Part shown: positions 10,972-22,845 of the stretch, in pieces
How positions within the stretch are numbered: the stretch's first letter is position 1
Layout of the letters: every line of letters begins with the position of its first letter
Assembly (NCBI RefSeq): GCF_033958435.1
Contig: NC_134139.1
Coordinates: 205,699,501-205,763,500, forward strand
Length of the DNA: 64,000 nt
Reading direction: 5' to 3'
DNA from: Carettochelys insculpta
Lineage: Eukaryota; Chordata; Testudines; Carettochelyidae
Notes under the pieces: model-generated
Seen by the model: the letters and a program-made list of their open reading frames with translations, nothing else
What the model was told of the DNA's origin: nothing
Database searches by the model: none
Position numbers and translations under genes: made by a program

Positions 10972-11620
10972 CAGAAAACCCTCGATTTAATGGATTAACA
11001 GGGGGGAAGGGGTGTCCGGTAATGCCGAAAGTGTGTTATAGCCGAATGGTTTCACTGTATGATGCACTGACCTTCCCAGCCCATCACTCACTCCTGTCCT
11101 CTATCCTCTTCCCTTCCCTCCCCGGCCCCATTCTTCCCCTCACGCCTCCATCTCCCTCTCCCAATTACCAGAAGAGGAGCTGAATGACGGCCTGGCTCCT
11201 CCAGCAGCTCTCAGCGCTGCAGCTCCGCCAATCCTCGGCTCCGAACCACCCGCATGAAGGTAGAACATGGCCACCCCCAGCCTGCCAGCAGGTAGAAGCC
11301 TCCGACGCCATGGCTGCTGCTCAGAGCCATTGCACACAGCAACAGCTGAGCCCCAACATGCTCCACACGCATGGGGCTGAGGGAGGAGAGCTCCTGCGCC
11401 TTGCCAAAGCCCCTGTCCCAGCTCCTCTGGCCCTGGTGGCTCAACCACTGCGGTGACCCCTGCAGTCCTGTCGGCCCTGGTTGCTCCAGCTGCTTCTCCA
11501 GCCCTGGCGGGCACTCTGGTGAGCCTCCAGCATTTATCTGGGGGGTCAGGGTGCTGGCAGACAACATCCATTATTTCTGAAGTCCATTATGTCAGCGTCT
11601 GTTAAATCAAGGGCTTACTG
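10972..11620. mobile_element. pogo/Tigger-like non-autonomous DNA transposon
   Basis: The left end CAGAAAACCCTCGATTTAA is preceded by TA. The right end is the inverse of CAGTAAGCCCTTGATTTAA and is followed by TG, a likely decayed TA target duplication. CAG...CCCTCGATTTAA-type ends with a TA target are typical of the pogo branch of Tc1/mariner. The 649-bp interior is GC-rich with no transposase DDE motif visible. ORFs on both strands here (for example 11140-11571) are probably incidental. Confidence 0.65.
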
Positions 11621-11622
11621 TG

Positions 11623-12920
11623 TTATCAGCAGAAATACTTATTTTCGGTTTGCGTGTGTATGGTGAAACTGAAGCTGATAGACTTTTAGCAATAATGCTA
11701 ATCCTTCCAGGTCTAGTTATAACTAAGGAGAGCTCAAAAATGGGGTAGTACACTTGGATCTGACTCCTTATGCCTTCCAAAGGTAAAATTAATGAACGTC
11801 AGAGGATACAGAAAGTAAGGGAGGGCTTAGTAAGTTTAAATATTATGTAAACTTTGTGTGGCAGTTTGTGGCATTCAGTTTGTCAGGAGTTATTTCATGA
11901 TTTAACCTTTCCCATTGATAGAGCTATTTGCTATTGTGTCTACTATGGCAGATCTTTATCTGCATTGTTTATCATGGGTAGCCCGCAGATCGACTTTCTG
12001 AATGTCAGGTTGTTGACTGTTTTCATAACAGGAAGCTTCTTGCTGTCTTGCCATGTTAAGGAACTCCCGCATGCACAATATTTTCCATAAAGAAAATCTA
12101 AACACACTGCATTGGTTGAGTGACTTCCTTTGAATCAAGTGGCTTTTGTTCCTTGTAAGGCAAAATTCTGTTTAGAGGCATAAGCTTATACATGTGCACG
12201 TGTTGTCTCTTGGTCTAAGATAAGAGGAAATATGGTTGTCCTCCTGTCAAGTTTAAATACTTCCCAAAAGCAAATATCAACACTTCCATAAGCATCCACG
12301 AACCTTCCCTTTTGGTTGTCCAACCTGCTTCCTTAGTTTCAGAGATATCAAGAATCTACAGCTTCCACTGGCTTCACCTAAAGTTGAAGATGATCATTGT
12401 TACAACCTGGTCCAATACCTCATTGTACAGACACCATGATGTTGCAAGGGGCCCCAGTCACTAGGTCCCAAGTACTTAGAAGCCACTTGAGTTGGAGCAG
12501 ACTCATTGTTTCTAGCTCTGTATTTTGAAGGCAAAATTGCAGGGGCAGACCTCTGGTTGGTACCCTTCCTTGAGACAAGGGATGCACCTGCTCTAGTCCC
12601 CAAAACCCTCAGTCATTGGCACTTGCCTCCAGAGTTCCTCGTTAACTGTGAGCTCTCTGGGCTGATAATTTAACCTCATCAGGAGCAACATAGCAAGAAA
12701 GCAAAGCAGCACAGGCTTAGCACAGGAATTTCTTCCCCTAAGAGACTTTACTCTTAAAAGCACTTGAGAATTACAGAGCTTTGAAAACATGAAAAATCCT
12801 GGTTCTTCCCAAACTGTCCTCATGTCTGATCTCACCTCTTGTGAGTCTGAGGTCTGTTGATATTTCAGGCCAAACTGAATCTCTGCTTTCCTCTCTGTCC
12901 TACAGGCCCTTATTCTAGGT
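11623..12920. other. intergenic, nothing recognised
   Basis: AT-moderate sequence with no coding motif, inverted termini or repeat I can name. Confidence 0.5.
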
Positions 12921-13040
12921 GGTGATTGTAGCAACCTGTGTGGAACTTGGAGAGAGGAGCAGAGGTTGTAGGAGGGAAGAGTCTGGAGGTGGCATCAGCA
13001 ACTCCGTGTCCATGCACATGGCTGGAATTCTAGCTGTGGT
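12921..13040 (+). repeat. dispersed repeat, copy A
   Basis: Shares an ordered set of words with 16745-16860: gtgtggaactt/ggcatggaaca, gttgtaggagggaagagtct/gttgcaggagggaagagttt, and gcacatggctgga in both. The two copies are in the same orientation about 3.8 kb apart. The class is unknown; the similarity could mark a longer decayed element spanning 12.6-13.6 kb. Confidence 0.55.
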
Positions 13041-13276
13041 TGAAGCATCTCTGTAGAATAGTTCCTTTAAGAAAGACCATTGTAGTTTCACAAGAGGTAA
13101 CAATGGGTCCCGCTGCTCCTGCCTTCTTCTGCACCCACAAAACGTTAGAGACGCTGCAATTAGCATCTTCTATGGCTTCTTTACCATGTTCCCCATCACA
13201 GTCATGGAGTTGTGAAGCATCTTATCCACTATAACTTATTGTTTCTAGGCCATGTAGGCCAAATATAGGAGAGGGA

Positions 13277-13281
<5 letters not shown>

Positions 13282-13319
<38 letters not shown>
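13282..13319 (+). repeat. (TC)n microsatellite
   Basis: An uninterrupted run of about 19 TC dinucleotides, likely polymorphic. Confidence 0.97.
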
Positions 13320-13323
<4 letters not shown>

Positions 13324-14594
13324 AGGTGTCTTTTTGTGCTAACTCTCAAAGCCTACCTATCTCATTCTGTCTCTCTCTCCACTTCCTTACAGTGTCATCT
13401 TCTACTTCCAGAGCTAATAGTTTAATTAATGCTTTAACTCTCCCCAGCCCATTCTAATCTACTAACAAGGCATAGCTTTGCCCATCAGTTTTACTCTGGG
13501 ATGATTTAACTGGGAATATAGATACAGTGATCAGAGTGCTGGCATGGCTGTTGGTGCCCAGGACTATGATACACAAGTATTCTGTCCTTTCATGTTATTC
13601 CAAGATCATGGAACATGGAGGTAAGTGGGTGTGTCTGTCCCAAGGGGGGGCCCGAATCAACCCCCCTCCCGCCAGCTGTAGGCCTTACCCCCCACGTCAC
13701 CCCTTCCCTAAGATATCAAGAATGGCTTCTGGCATATGGTGCTAGATGAGCCATCAAGCTACCTTGTGAATCATTGCCACACTTTTTGGTAGACGTAGTT
13801 AGGCATTAACTTAGCCACAATGTGTTCCACTAGTAGCTGAACTGTGAACTATAGGGTCTCCCAGAAACCAGAGGACATTCTTACTGAAGAAGAGATGACA
13901 GGGGAAAAGATAGTCCATACTGAACGTACTAAGGCTGTGACAATTCCTAATGGGTCCTGGGCATTTGCTACACAATGATGCAGCTAGGGAATGGCCAGAG
14001 ACCCAAAAATTAGCATCTGAAAGAGAATAGAAAATCTTCAGTGAAGCACCAGTTCTGAAGAACAACATCCCTGTGGAGCAGCTCAAGTGCCAGTGGGATG
14101 CCTCAGAAGGAGGCCTAGGAGCTGCCATGGTATGAAGCCGGAAGCTCACAGAGAATTGCATCAGAGCCTGTCAGAGGCAGAAGAGGAATGTGCTTGTGAT
14201 CACTGGTGTGGAACATTGCAGCAGCTCTGGGCACATAGTGGATGTACAGTCGGAGCACAGGCCATTAGAAAACACCATGAAGATGCTGGGTGCATTCAAA
14301 TGACTGCCATGCATGATACTGCGACTCTGGAGTGTTGATGTGAGGACAAGGGACAGGTAGGAAAGTCACTGCAGGTGGTAGATACACCTGAACAGGACGT
14401 ACTTTCCAGACACTCACAACACAGATAGGCTATGTCCTGTCTCACAGGGCTATCCACATGCTCTGCATCTCTGATGGGAGGCTGCAGGCTATTCCACAAA
14501 CAGGGTAGGTGCTGAAGGAAGTGAAAGCTGAGCATTCAAGGAACCATGCGAGAGGTGCAAAGGCTATAGTGACTGACAACAGAAGAAGAGTCTG
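13320..14594. other. intergenic, nothing recognised
   Basis: No supported gene. A minus-strand 116-codon ORF (13811-14161) and others have no recognisable domain. May belong to the same decayed element as the dispersed repeat at 12921. Confidence 0.4.
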
Positions 14595-14604
14595 TCACCT
14601 CTGG

Positions 14605-14823
14605 GAACAACAAGAAATCCTGCCGCATCTTATAGACTAATAGATATTTTGGAGCATAAGCGTTTGTGGGCAAAGACCTGCTTCATCAGATGTTGCATCT
14701 GATGAAGCAGGTCTTTGCCCACGAAAGCTGATGCTCCAAAATATCTGTTAGTCTATAAGGTGCCACAGGACTTCTTGTTGTTCTTGAAGATACAGACTAA
14801 CACAGCTCCCTCTCTGATACTTA
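14605..14823. mobile_element. Penelope-like insertion with two inverted 3' tails
   Basis: Two copies of the same Penelope tail meet head to head. Bases 14605-14695 read as the minus-strand tail (gaacaacaagaaatcctg ... gacctgcttcatcagatg). Bases 14696-14823 read as the plus-strand tail (gcatctgatgaagcaggtct ... gtgccacaggacttcttg), ending ctctgatactta. The insertion is flanked by a 10-bp direct repeat, tcacctctgg, at 14595-14604 and 14824-14833. So this is one integration event whose two ends both carry outward-facing 3' tail sequence. Confidence 0.85.
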
Positions 14824-14833
14824 TCACCTCTGG

Positions 14834-15625
14834 AAATCCTGGCCCACCCCTGGGAAAAGGCTGCAAACAGACTAGTTTGGTTTTAATGCTCAGAGAGACC
14901 CGGACACAGTTCAGCGCTGCTCTCCTTTCTGGGTGTTGGATTATCTGGAGGACACGCAGGTGAGACTCAAAGAAGTACTTTGCAAGTGGTGTCCTACCTG
15001 ACATGCTATCAGACGCTGCGGCAGAATTCAAACAATTCGGCCCCAAATGCAAATTGGAATCGAGGCATCTTCCCCTGGGTACCTGCAAAGCAAAGTGAAG
15101 GCAGAGTGGGTAATAAAGACAGACAAGAGACTAAGGGCAAAGGCAAAACATAGGGGAAGGGGTCCCTATCTGGCAATGTTGCTCCACCACAATACAGTTC
15201 CTTAGGAACTAGGCAGTAGCTTAGCACATGCTATTGGATAGGAGAACCAAGATTCTGCTGCCCATGAGGGGCAGTCTGCTGAAGCACAGCGGAGGAATAA
15301 TGGATAGTAGTAAGGAGAATGACAAGGTAAAACAGGCAGCCTGCTACAATAGAAGAGCCAAGGACCTCAGGCCACCACAAAAACAATGGAGCAGGCAGAG
15401 GTCCAGCTGTCAAGTAGCTGCACAAGGCAGTTGCAAGAGGCAACAGTTCACACAACATGGGACGCCAATGACTCAGGACAGTAAAGGAGATGAACTGAGA
15501 AGTGTGGCATAGTGGTAGATTATTGGCACACCTGGAAAGATGAGGACAGGGTCAGGACCAGGAGGACTTCAGCTATCACCTGTCTGGATGTCGGAAAGAA
15601 ACCAACTATGTGAGCAAGACTGGGT
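14834..15625. other. intergenic, nothing recognised
   Basis: No gene or repeat I can support. The ORFs at 15228-15512 and 14753-15088 lack recognisable motifs. Confidence 0.45.
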
Positions 15626-16507
15626 ATGTCTACAGAGCAGCTGGACTCCCATGCCACAGGTTGGCATGGGCTGACTGACTTAGACAAATTGGAAGACTGG
15701 GCTGCAAGAGATCTGATGAGGTTCAATAAGGGCAAGTGCAGAGTCCTGCACTTGGGCCGGAAGAATCCCAAGCATTGTTACAGGCTGGGGTCCAACTGGC
15801 GCGGTAGTAGTTTTGCAGAACAGGATCTGGGAGTTGTAGTGGACGAGAAGCTGGACAAGAGTCAACAGTGTGCTGTTGTAGTCAAGAAAGCTAATGGCAT
15901 ATTAGGTTGCATCAAGAGGAGAGTTGCCAGTAGGTCCAGAGAAGTGATTATTCCTCTTTATACAGCTTTGGTGAGGCCATACTGGAGTACTCCGTCCAGT
16001 TCTGGGCCCCCATTTATAAGAAGGATGTGGATACTCTGGAGAGGGTTGAGCGGAGGGTGACCAAAATAATTAGGGGGCTGGAGCATATGACTTATGAAGA
16101 AAGGTTGAGGGGATTGGGACTGTTTAGTCTGCAGAAGAGAAGACTGAGGGGGGACTTGATAACAGCCTTCAGCTCACTGAAGGGAGATTGCAAAGAGGCT
16201 GGAGAGAGGCTGTTCACAGTGGCCACGGATGGCAGAACACGGAACAATGGTCTCAAGTTGCAGTTGGAAATGTCCAGGTTGAACATTAGGAAAATCTTTT
16301 TCACTAGGAGGGTGGTGAAGCATTGGAATGGTCTACCCAGGGAAGCAGTGGAGTCTTCATCCCTGAAGGCGTTTAAGTCTCTCCTCGACAAAGCCCTGGC
16401 GGGGCTGATCTGATGGGTTTGGTCCTGCTTAGAGCAGGGGGCTGGACTCGATGGCTTTCTTAGGGCTCTTCCAGCTCTATTGCTCTATGATTCTATGAGT
16501 CTATGAT
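15626..16507 (+). mobile_element. CR1 LINE fragment with frameshift
   Basis: Encodes CR1 RT C-terminal sequence in two frames: first [39 protein letters not shown] and [15 protein letters not shown], then, after a frameshift near 15980, [31 protein letters not shown] and [18 protein letters not shown]. The 3' end carries the standard gctctatgattctatgagtc terminal repeat. The frameshift and 5' truncation make it a dead copy. It belongs to the '[10 protein letters not shown]' subfamily also present at 29236, different from the young CR1 at 7587. Confidence 0.92.
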
Positions 16508-16695
16508 TTGGGCTCCCTGGGACAGCAAGACCCCCCACCAAACTGTAACATAAACAAGAAGATTGGTGGAAAGACCCGCACGCTTGAAGGACTGTGCGGC
16601 CTGAGCCCATAACAGGCTGGTGGTAGAGGCCATGTTGCTAGGGTGGGGTGGTGACCTCTGGCCCCAACAAGTCAGCAGGTGCTGGCACAAAAGAC

Positions 16696-16723
16696 ACAAC
16701 AACAACAACAACAACAACAACAA
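16696..16723 (+). repeat. (CAA)n microsatellite
   Basis: About nine CAA/AAC triplets in a row, following ggcacaaaagaca. Confidence 0.93.
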
Positions 16724-16744
16724 AAACTTGTTAAAACAAAAGAT

Positions 16745-16860
16745 TGTAACAACTGGCATGGAACATACAGGGAGGAGCATGTGTTGCAGGAGGGAAGAGT
16801 TTGGAGGAGACACCATAAACTCGGGTTGTAAGTGCGCACATGGCTGGAAAGCTCTCAAGT
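16745..16860 (+). repeat. dispersed repeat, copy B
   Basis: Second copy of the unclassified repeat described at 12921-13040. Here: ggaacatacagggaggagca, gttgcaggagggaagagttt, then gcgcacatggctgga. Confidence 0.55.
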
Positions 16861-17009
16861 CTGTCACTAGCTCTCTTAGGAAAGAGCCAGTTCGGATTTA
16901 CAAGCCTGGTGTCCTTTCATGTTACGAGCTAGAACGAGGTGCATGAAACAAGCATGGCTCATCTCTGGTCCTTGTTTTCAGACAAGGTTGCTGCTCGGGT
17001 TGCAACTGT

Positions 17010-17610
17010 CTAATTGTGCAAACCCGAAGACCCCGGCCCTGCCCCATGTCTCCCCTTCCCTGAGGCCATGTTTCTGCCCCATCCTTTCTCTGAGGCCCTA
17101 CCCCTGATCACTCCATCCTCACTTTCTCTGTTGCTCACTCTCCCCCACCCTCGCTCGCTTTCACCAAGCTGGGGCAGAGGACTAGAGTGTGGGACGGGGT
17201 GCAGGGTGCAGACGCTGGGAGGGAGTTTGGGTGAGAGGGGAGGAGGGGCTAGGCTGTGGGAGAGAGGTTGGGTGGGGGTGCACATTCAGGCTGAGAGAGG
17301 GGATCAGGGTGCAAGAGGGAGGCACAAGGTCAGCACTTACTCTAGGACTCCTGAAGATGCATCCCTCTGGCAGTGACTTCTCCTAGGCGAGGGAGTCAGG
17401 GGGTCTTCATGTACCACTGCCTGCAAGCACCACCCTCACAAGCTGCCATTGGCTGCAGTTCCCAGCCAATGAGAGCTGCAGAGTCGACAGTGCAGATGTA
17501 GGCACCAGGGATGGTGCTGTCCACTTCTGGGAGCGGCACAGAGTGACAGCAGGTAAGGGAGCCGGCTTTCGCTCTGCTGCCACGCTGGACTGTTAGTACT
17601 GTACTCAAAT
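17010..17610. repeat. GC-rich interspersed repeat with CCAAT palindrome
   Basis: Shares composition and ordered words with 42420-42960 and 58090-59660: runs of tgccccatcctttctctgag type, gggtgcaggg / gggagggagtttgggtg words, and a short palindrome containing attggctgcagttcccagcc followed by aatgagagct (17446-17490). The palindrome holds an ATTGG and a CCAAT box facing each other. Structure suggests a solo LTR or other promoter-bearing repeat, but no class-defining feature is visible. Confidence 0.6.
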
Positions 17611-17944
17611 TCTGCTGCTTTGGCTGAGGTAACCTCCAGGAGATGCCAGGAGACTCTTGCCAAAAGCAGGGGGCTGACCAACGTAGTTGCTTCAGAGCCC
17701 ACTCACCCTCCCACGAGTCACACTAGCCAAGAGCGGAACAGAGACACTGGGAGTTTGCCCACCATCACTAGGAATCTCTCATACGCTGTGCCCGGAGACT
17801 GGAGCACTAATTTCCTGGTGTGCCTCAGTCTCCTGTGTGTGTGAAACTACTTCCCTATCTCCCCACCTGTTGTACGAACACAAGACGAAGCAGCAGCTGT
17901 CACAGCCCATCACAAATGTCACATTTGTCCCCCTCCTGCCTTCT
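17611..17944. other. intergenic, nothing recognised
   Basis: No motif or repeat recognised. Confidence 0.5.
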
Positions 17945-18545
17945 TAGAATCCCAGGGCTAGAAGAGACCTCAGGAGGTCATCACGTCCAGCGCCCTGCCC
18001 AAAGCAGGACCAGCCCCGACTAATTCATCCAAGTCATGGAGATTCCACCACCTCTCTAGGTAACACATTGCAGTGCTTCACCAACCACCTGGTAAAATAG
18101 GTGTTTTTTTTTTAACTGTCCAACCTAGACCACCCCCCATTGTAACTTGAGACCATCTCTCCTTGTTCTGTCGTCTGTCGCCACTGAGAACAGTCTCTCT
18201 CCATCCTCTGTTGATAGTTGAAGGCTGCTATCAAATTCCCCCTCACTCTTCTCTTCTGAAGACTAAATAAGTCCAGATCCCTCACCCTCTCCTCATAAGT
18301 CCTGTGCTCCAGCTCCATAATCATGGTTGTTGCCCTCCACGAGACTGTCTCTAGTGCATCCACATCCTCTCTGTAATGGGGGGCCCAGAACTGGATGCAG
18401 TGCTCCAGATGTGGCCTCACTAGTGCCAAATAAAGGGGAATAATCACTTCCCTACAGCTGCTCCTCCTAATGCACCCCATATGCCATTAGCCTTCTTGGC
18501 TACAAGGGCACACTGTTGGTTCATATCCAGCCTCTCACCTGCTGT
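17945..18545 (-). mobile_element. CR1 LINE fragment
   Basis: On the minus strand the ORF 18480-18112 encodes [58 protein letters not shown] and VRGNLIAAFNYQ, the CR1 RT C-terminus. The 3' tail runs to about 17945 (plus strand tagaatcccagggctagaag, agacctcaggaggtcatc). The frame ends early at 18112. Dead copy. Confidence 0.92.
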
Positions 18546-20164
18546 AATCCCCAGGTTTGCCACTTGGTACAGAAGAGGGGCCAGAGTTATAGCCTCACCT
18601 CACCTCCCATAGGGTGACCAGCAGCGTTAACAGCCCTGCTGCTGAACTGACAGCACAAACCGTGACAGCCAGGCTGGCCTGGTGCAGCAGGTGGTTTCTT
18701 TAAGCACTGCTCTCCTTCTCCTGTCCATCCCATGCAGGAGAAGTCAGACCCTAGACCTACTCTATCCAGGTCTCCCTGAGTTGCAGCACATTTGCAATGC
18801 ACTGAACGATGGGGTTCCTTGCCCTGTCACTGCCTGGGCCTGGAGAACACTGCATCTGTCCAGGACCTTTCCTCCCACTGAACAAAAAGCCAGTGGGTCT
18901 GGAAAAGACAACTACAGAGCCTGCGTAGCAGCACAGAGCCTAGAACCAGCAGAGGGAGTCAAACGCCCACTTGTTCCTTGAAGTCCGATGTGCACAACAA
19001 ATCTGCCAACAGCTAATGGTTTCACCGAGGGTGGCTGATGCTTCCCCCCATCAATTGTACAATTGCCCCAGGCTTCCTTCCCACAACAGCCATGTAGGGG
19101 CCATGCAGTCGATACAGAGCTAATTGTTCAATTGAAGACATTGCAGACAGGATACAAGCCCAATGCCAGGTGCTGAATTATTTTCCTGCACAGTGGTATA
19201 GTGTATGGGAATTGTTGATAACGTTAACAATACAGCAAAGGAAAAGTGGTAGAGGAGGACAATTAAACAGCCTTTGAAAGCTCTAGGGACATGGAAATAC
19301 CCTCCCACCATTCATGTGTCACCACGGCCAAGTTTCCAATTACAGAAACATGGGGAGAGTTATTAGCTGAGAACTTCAGGTCAGATTCTGATTCATGTGA
19401 CACCAGCCTAACTTCCTTGCTTTCAGCTGAGGTATTCCTGATTTACACCAGCACACGTGAGAGGAGAATTGAGCCTTTTTTTGGGGGAGAGGGAGAGTGT
19501 CTGGTTTTGTTTGTTTTTACGGTCAGTGAAAGTCCCTGTCTGCAAAGACTAACTGTGTGGCTTAGGTGGACTAGCCACACTCATACTGACAGACCAGCTT
19601 CCTTTCTTGGCCCTCCAGCCCTCATTTTTATTTGTAGTTCAACAGCATGGATGACCTGGACAGAGATTGGGACCACATTGTGTTGGGTGTTGGCCAAACC
19701 TGGAGCAAAGACAGTCTCTGCCCTGAAATGCTCCATGTTGGTTAATGATAAGGCATTAATGCTGACATTAAAGGCAAGGGCTGATTAAAACAGGTAGCAG
19801 TGTGGGGCCTGGGGGTTAAAGTGATGGAGTGGAATCTAGGAGCTCTTGAGAGTAGCTCCTGGCTCAGCCAGAGTCTCATCACAGGCTCTTGGGACAGCCA
19901 CTTACGCTTGCTGATGTTTTCTTTCTCTTCCCTTTCATTTGAGTTATCTGTTTGGATGGAAGTCCTCTGGGGCAGGGAATGTGTTTTGCTATGGCACAAC
20001 AGGGCGCCTAGCTCCTTTGTGCTACAGTAGGAAGGTGCTACAGTCATGCAAGTAATTATCAGTGCCAGTAATACAGGCATATTTTTGCATGGGCTAGCTG
20101 TGTACACTGTGCGGGATACCCCCTGCTTAGCTGAGTGACCAGAGAGCACCTGTGAAAAATCAGG
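18546..20164. other. intergenic; an old repeat tail at 19925-20035
   Basis: No gene supported. The words gtcctctggggcagggaatg ... caacagggcgcctagctcct at 19960-20015 are a common old amniote repeat tail. A 165-codon ORF at 19291-19788 and a 135-codon minus ORF at 19742-20149 have no recognisable domain. Confidence 0.45.
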
Positions 20165-20250
20165 ATGGGGGAGGTACTAGGGGTCCGTATAAGACAAAGT
20201 GCCAAATATTGGGGCTATCCCTATAAAATTGGGATGTCTGCCCACCCTAC
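20165..20250 (-). mobile_element. fragment of TAGGGTGACC-ended element
   Basis: The right part (ggggctatccctataaaatt, gggatgtctgcccacccta) is the inverse of a TAGGGTG-led terminus also seen at 31838. Only part of the element is recognisable. Confidence 0.4.
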
Positions 20251-20300
20251 TGTTTAGTCATTTGATGTCAGCATCCCGTTAAAAAACAAAAACAAAAAAA

Positions 20301-20428
20301 GAAGAAGTGGGTCTGTCCCATGAAAGCTCATCACCTAATACATTGTTTTGTTGGTCCTTAAAGCGCTACATGACTGCTCTTTGGTTTTGATAGAATATAG
20401 GCTAACCCAGCTATCTCTCCGTCACTAT
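20301..20428 (+). mobile_element. Penelope-like 3' tail (second subfamily)
   Basis: Contains gaagaagtgggtctgtccca, tgaaagctcatcacctaata, gtccttaaagcgctac and ctaacccagctatctctcc. The same tail ends the element at 22846-23509. It differs from the 14605 and 25862 tails, so at least two Penelope subfamilies are present. Confidence 0.8.
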
Positions 20429-22249
20429 TCAGCGTCCTGTAAGTATCTCAGCAGAAGGGAATCTGAGGGTACGGCTCCATAGCATCGTTACAGCCAAGGC
20501 TAGGACCCGTGCTTGTTCAGAGGTTCTATACCTGGATTTGAGCATCAGCGGTGCATTGTAAGCAGGGGTTTACAATTGCTAGACCCAGATCCCATAGCCG
20601 CACTAGGGTGCCTGTGCTGTGCGGTGCGGTGCGGTGCTATGCTGTGCCGACCAGCTGTGTGTGGAACTTGAGCTGTGTCCACACAGCAAAAGGAGACGGA
20701 TTGGATCTGAATCTGAGCTGTGAGCCCCACCCGCAAAGGAGCTAAAGTTCCTGTTGTCCTGGGCGTTTGCCAACCCGTCAGACTGAGTGGGTGGGGACAG
20801 AAGGTGGCTTGGGCTTGGCCCTGTGTCAGATCTTGGGTTTGGAGAAGAATGTTATGAGGACACGGGGGAATGCGTGTGTGTTTGTGTGTGTTTGTGTGTG
20901 TAAGAAACAAGGACAAGGTTACCTGAGAGGGGTGAGTTGCTCCAAAGTCTCCCATGCAGGAAAACGCAGTGTGGTGGGAAATAGCAACACCGAGAGGGCC
21001 ACTGTCTGTTTTGGTTCCCATCCTCTTCCTCAGCATAGAGCTCCAGCTTTGTGTTTGCACCTTCAAAGCCCTCCACGGCGCTCCCCAGCCTGACTGCTTA
21101 GCCATCCTGTTTGCAGCCTGGCTCTGCTGTGTTCTGGGCCGTCCTGCACCATCCTTGCCCAATGCTGAAACCTTCCATCGTCCAACATGGCAGCTGCCTT
21201 TCAGCATCTGCGGGCAGAATTTATCCCCCAAGACTTATCGTAATAACATCCTGGGCCTTCTCCGGCAGCAAGTCGCCCACCCGATGGAGGCAAATCAGCT
21301 GCGCTGCTTATTCGGAACTGTTTTGTCAGCATTTGGGATCGTGCTGGCAGTGGTGACACCAATTATTTGTGTCAGGTCCCCTCTGGAAGCCGGAGATGTA
21401 GGAACCTGGCACAGAGATGATCCATCAAGGCCTGCAGTGGGATTTTGGGTCTGTCACTTTGACAGGGTACTGAGCAAACACCGATTCTCCCAGGACAGGC
21501 AGGTTATGGCAAGCGTTAGATCATCCCAGTCGACGCATCAACAGATGAAACTGAAAAATGGGCGGAGGGGGCTTTTGGAGTGGGCCCATTGGCCCGTGAA
21601 AGCAGCAGAAGCGAGTCCCGGTGGGCAGCAGGTAATAATGGATTCATGATGAATAAAAAACAATTGTTTTAAACCTAATGAAAGGGGGCTATGGAGTTTT
21701 ATAGTCCACTGGGGCATGCGTTTAACCCTTTAATGTTAGCCAATGGAGCCGACAGCCACAGTGGGTCCCAGGGCAAGGTGGGGGGGGGAGCTCTGAGACC
21801 CAGAAGGTGTGGGGCCAAGGGTGGAAGGGGAGGGGCTAAGGGTATTCACTGCCACTGCCAAAGTTGCAGTGATGGCAGCCTGAGCTCTGACCCCGTTGAA
21901 ACGCCAGGCCCGGGGGCACCTTTTTCCCCTCGCCACACTGTCTGCAGGGCTGCTGTAGAGGGAGTGACTGTGCTGTGTACATTGGTGAGGGGAGCCCAGT
22001 GTCCTGCCCATCCCTGCTTGGTGGGCTCCCTAGTGACCTGATGCTGCAGTCTGCCCAGCTCCGGTCCTGGCATGCAGACATATGTGCAACTCCCCGCTCC
22101 CCTCCCCCCAGCTGTTTGACCTGGGCAGCAGGTCCAAGGGACTGCGATAGCACAACAGAGCATGCTGTGGATGTGTCACCGAAGATCAATCTGGATGTGG
22201 TCCCAGCCTTTGTTGTGGAATATGAGCATCATCCTCTCTCACGCCTGCC
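20429..22249. other. intergenic, unrecognised
   Basis: No supported gene. A TG-rich microsatellite lies at 20868-20900. Overlapping ORFs of 228 codons (minus, 20545-21231) and 231 codons (plus, 20954-21649) are open but show no domain I recognise. A GC-rich stretch runs from 21740 to 22140. Confidence 0.4.
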
Positions 22250-22460
22250 CTCCTTCGATATAATTCGAGATACACATCTCCTAGAGCTGGAGGGGACCTT
22301 GGGAGGTCATCTAGTCCACTCCCCTGCCCTCTTGGCAGGACCAAGCACCATCCCTGACATCCTTCATCATCCTCATCCCTTTCCGGAGGCTCAAACTGGC
22401 CATTGTCCTGGAGGTACCAGCGTTATCCCACTTTCCAGGGTTACAAATCACTTGCAGGGG
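22250..22460 (-). mobile_element. CR1 LINE 3' end
   Basis: Plus-strand words gagctggaggggaccttggg, aggtcatctagtccactccc and ttggcaggaccaagcaccat are the reverse complement of the CR1 tail (ggtcctgccaagagggcagg ... gatgacctcc). About 200 bp remain. Confidence 0.85.
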
Positions 22461-22845
22461 TCATGCACAATGCAGAGTGTCTGAGAACATGGTAGATTTT
22501 CAAGCAGCTTACAAAGGACTTTGTTTATCATTACCTCCAGGGCTTTTTTCCTGGTTTAAAAAAAAAGGTGCCAGAACTTCCTGCATCCCCAAACCACACC
22601 TTGCCAAACCCAGGATTCACTTACCCAGGAGCTCTGTGTGCTGCTGGCAGCCATATCTTCTTCACCGCGGTGCCATGACTCCCTCCAGCCTTCTGGCTCC
22701 CCTGACTTACAGCAAGGAGCAGCTTGAATCTACGTCTAAGTCCAGCTAGCTTTTCAATAGCACTTCTCTGTGTGCTTAATAGAGGGTTAAAAGGGTTGCT
22801 AATGACACATTTGCTATGGTCTCTGCATGCCAAACCTTTTGTGAT

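Noticed and set aside
11140..11571. 143-codon minus-strand ORF
   Set aside because: Inside the pogo-like element with no DDE, HTH or other transposase motif.
20545..21649. overlapping 228- and 231-codon ORFs on opposite strands
   Set aside because: No recognisable domain, no visible splice or promoter context, and both strands open over the same GC-moderate DNA. Left as chance unless transcripts are found.
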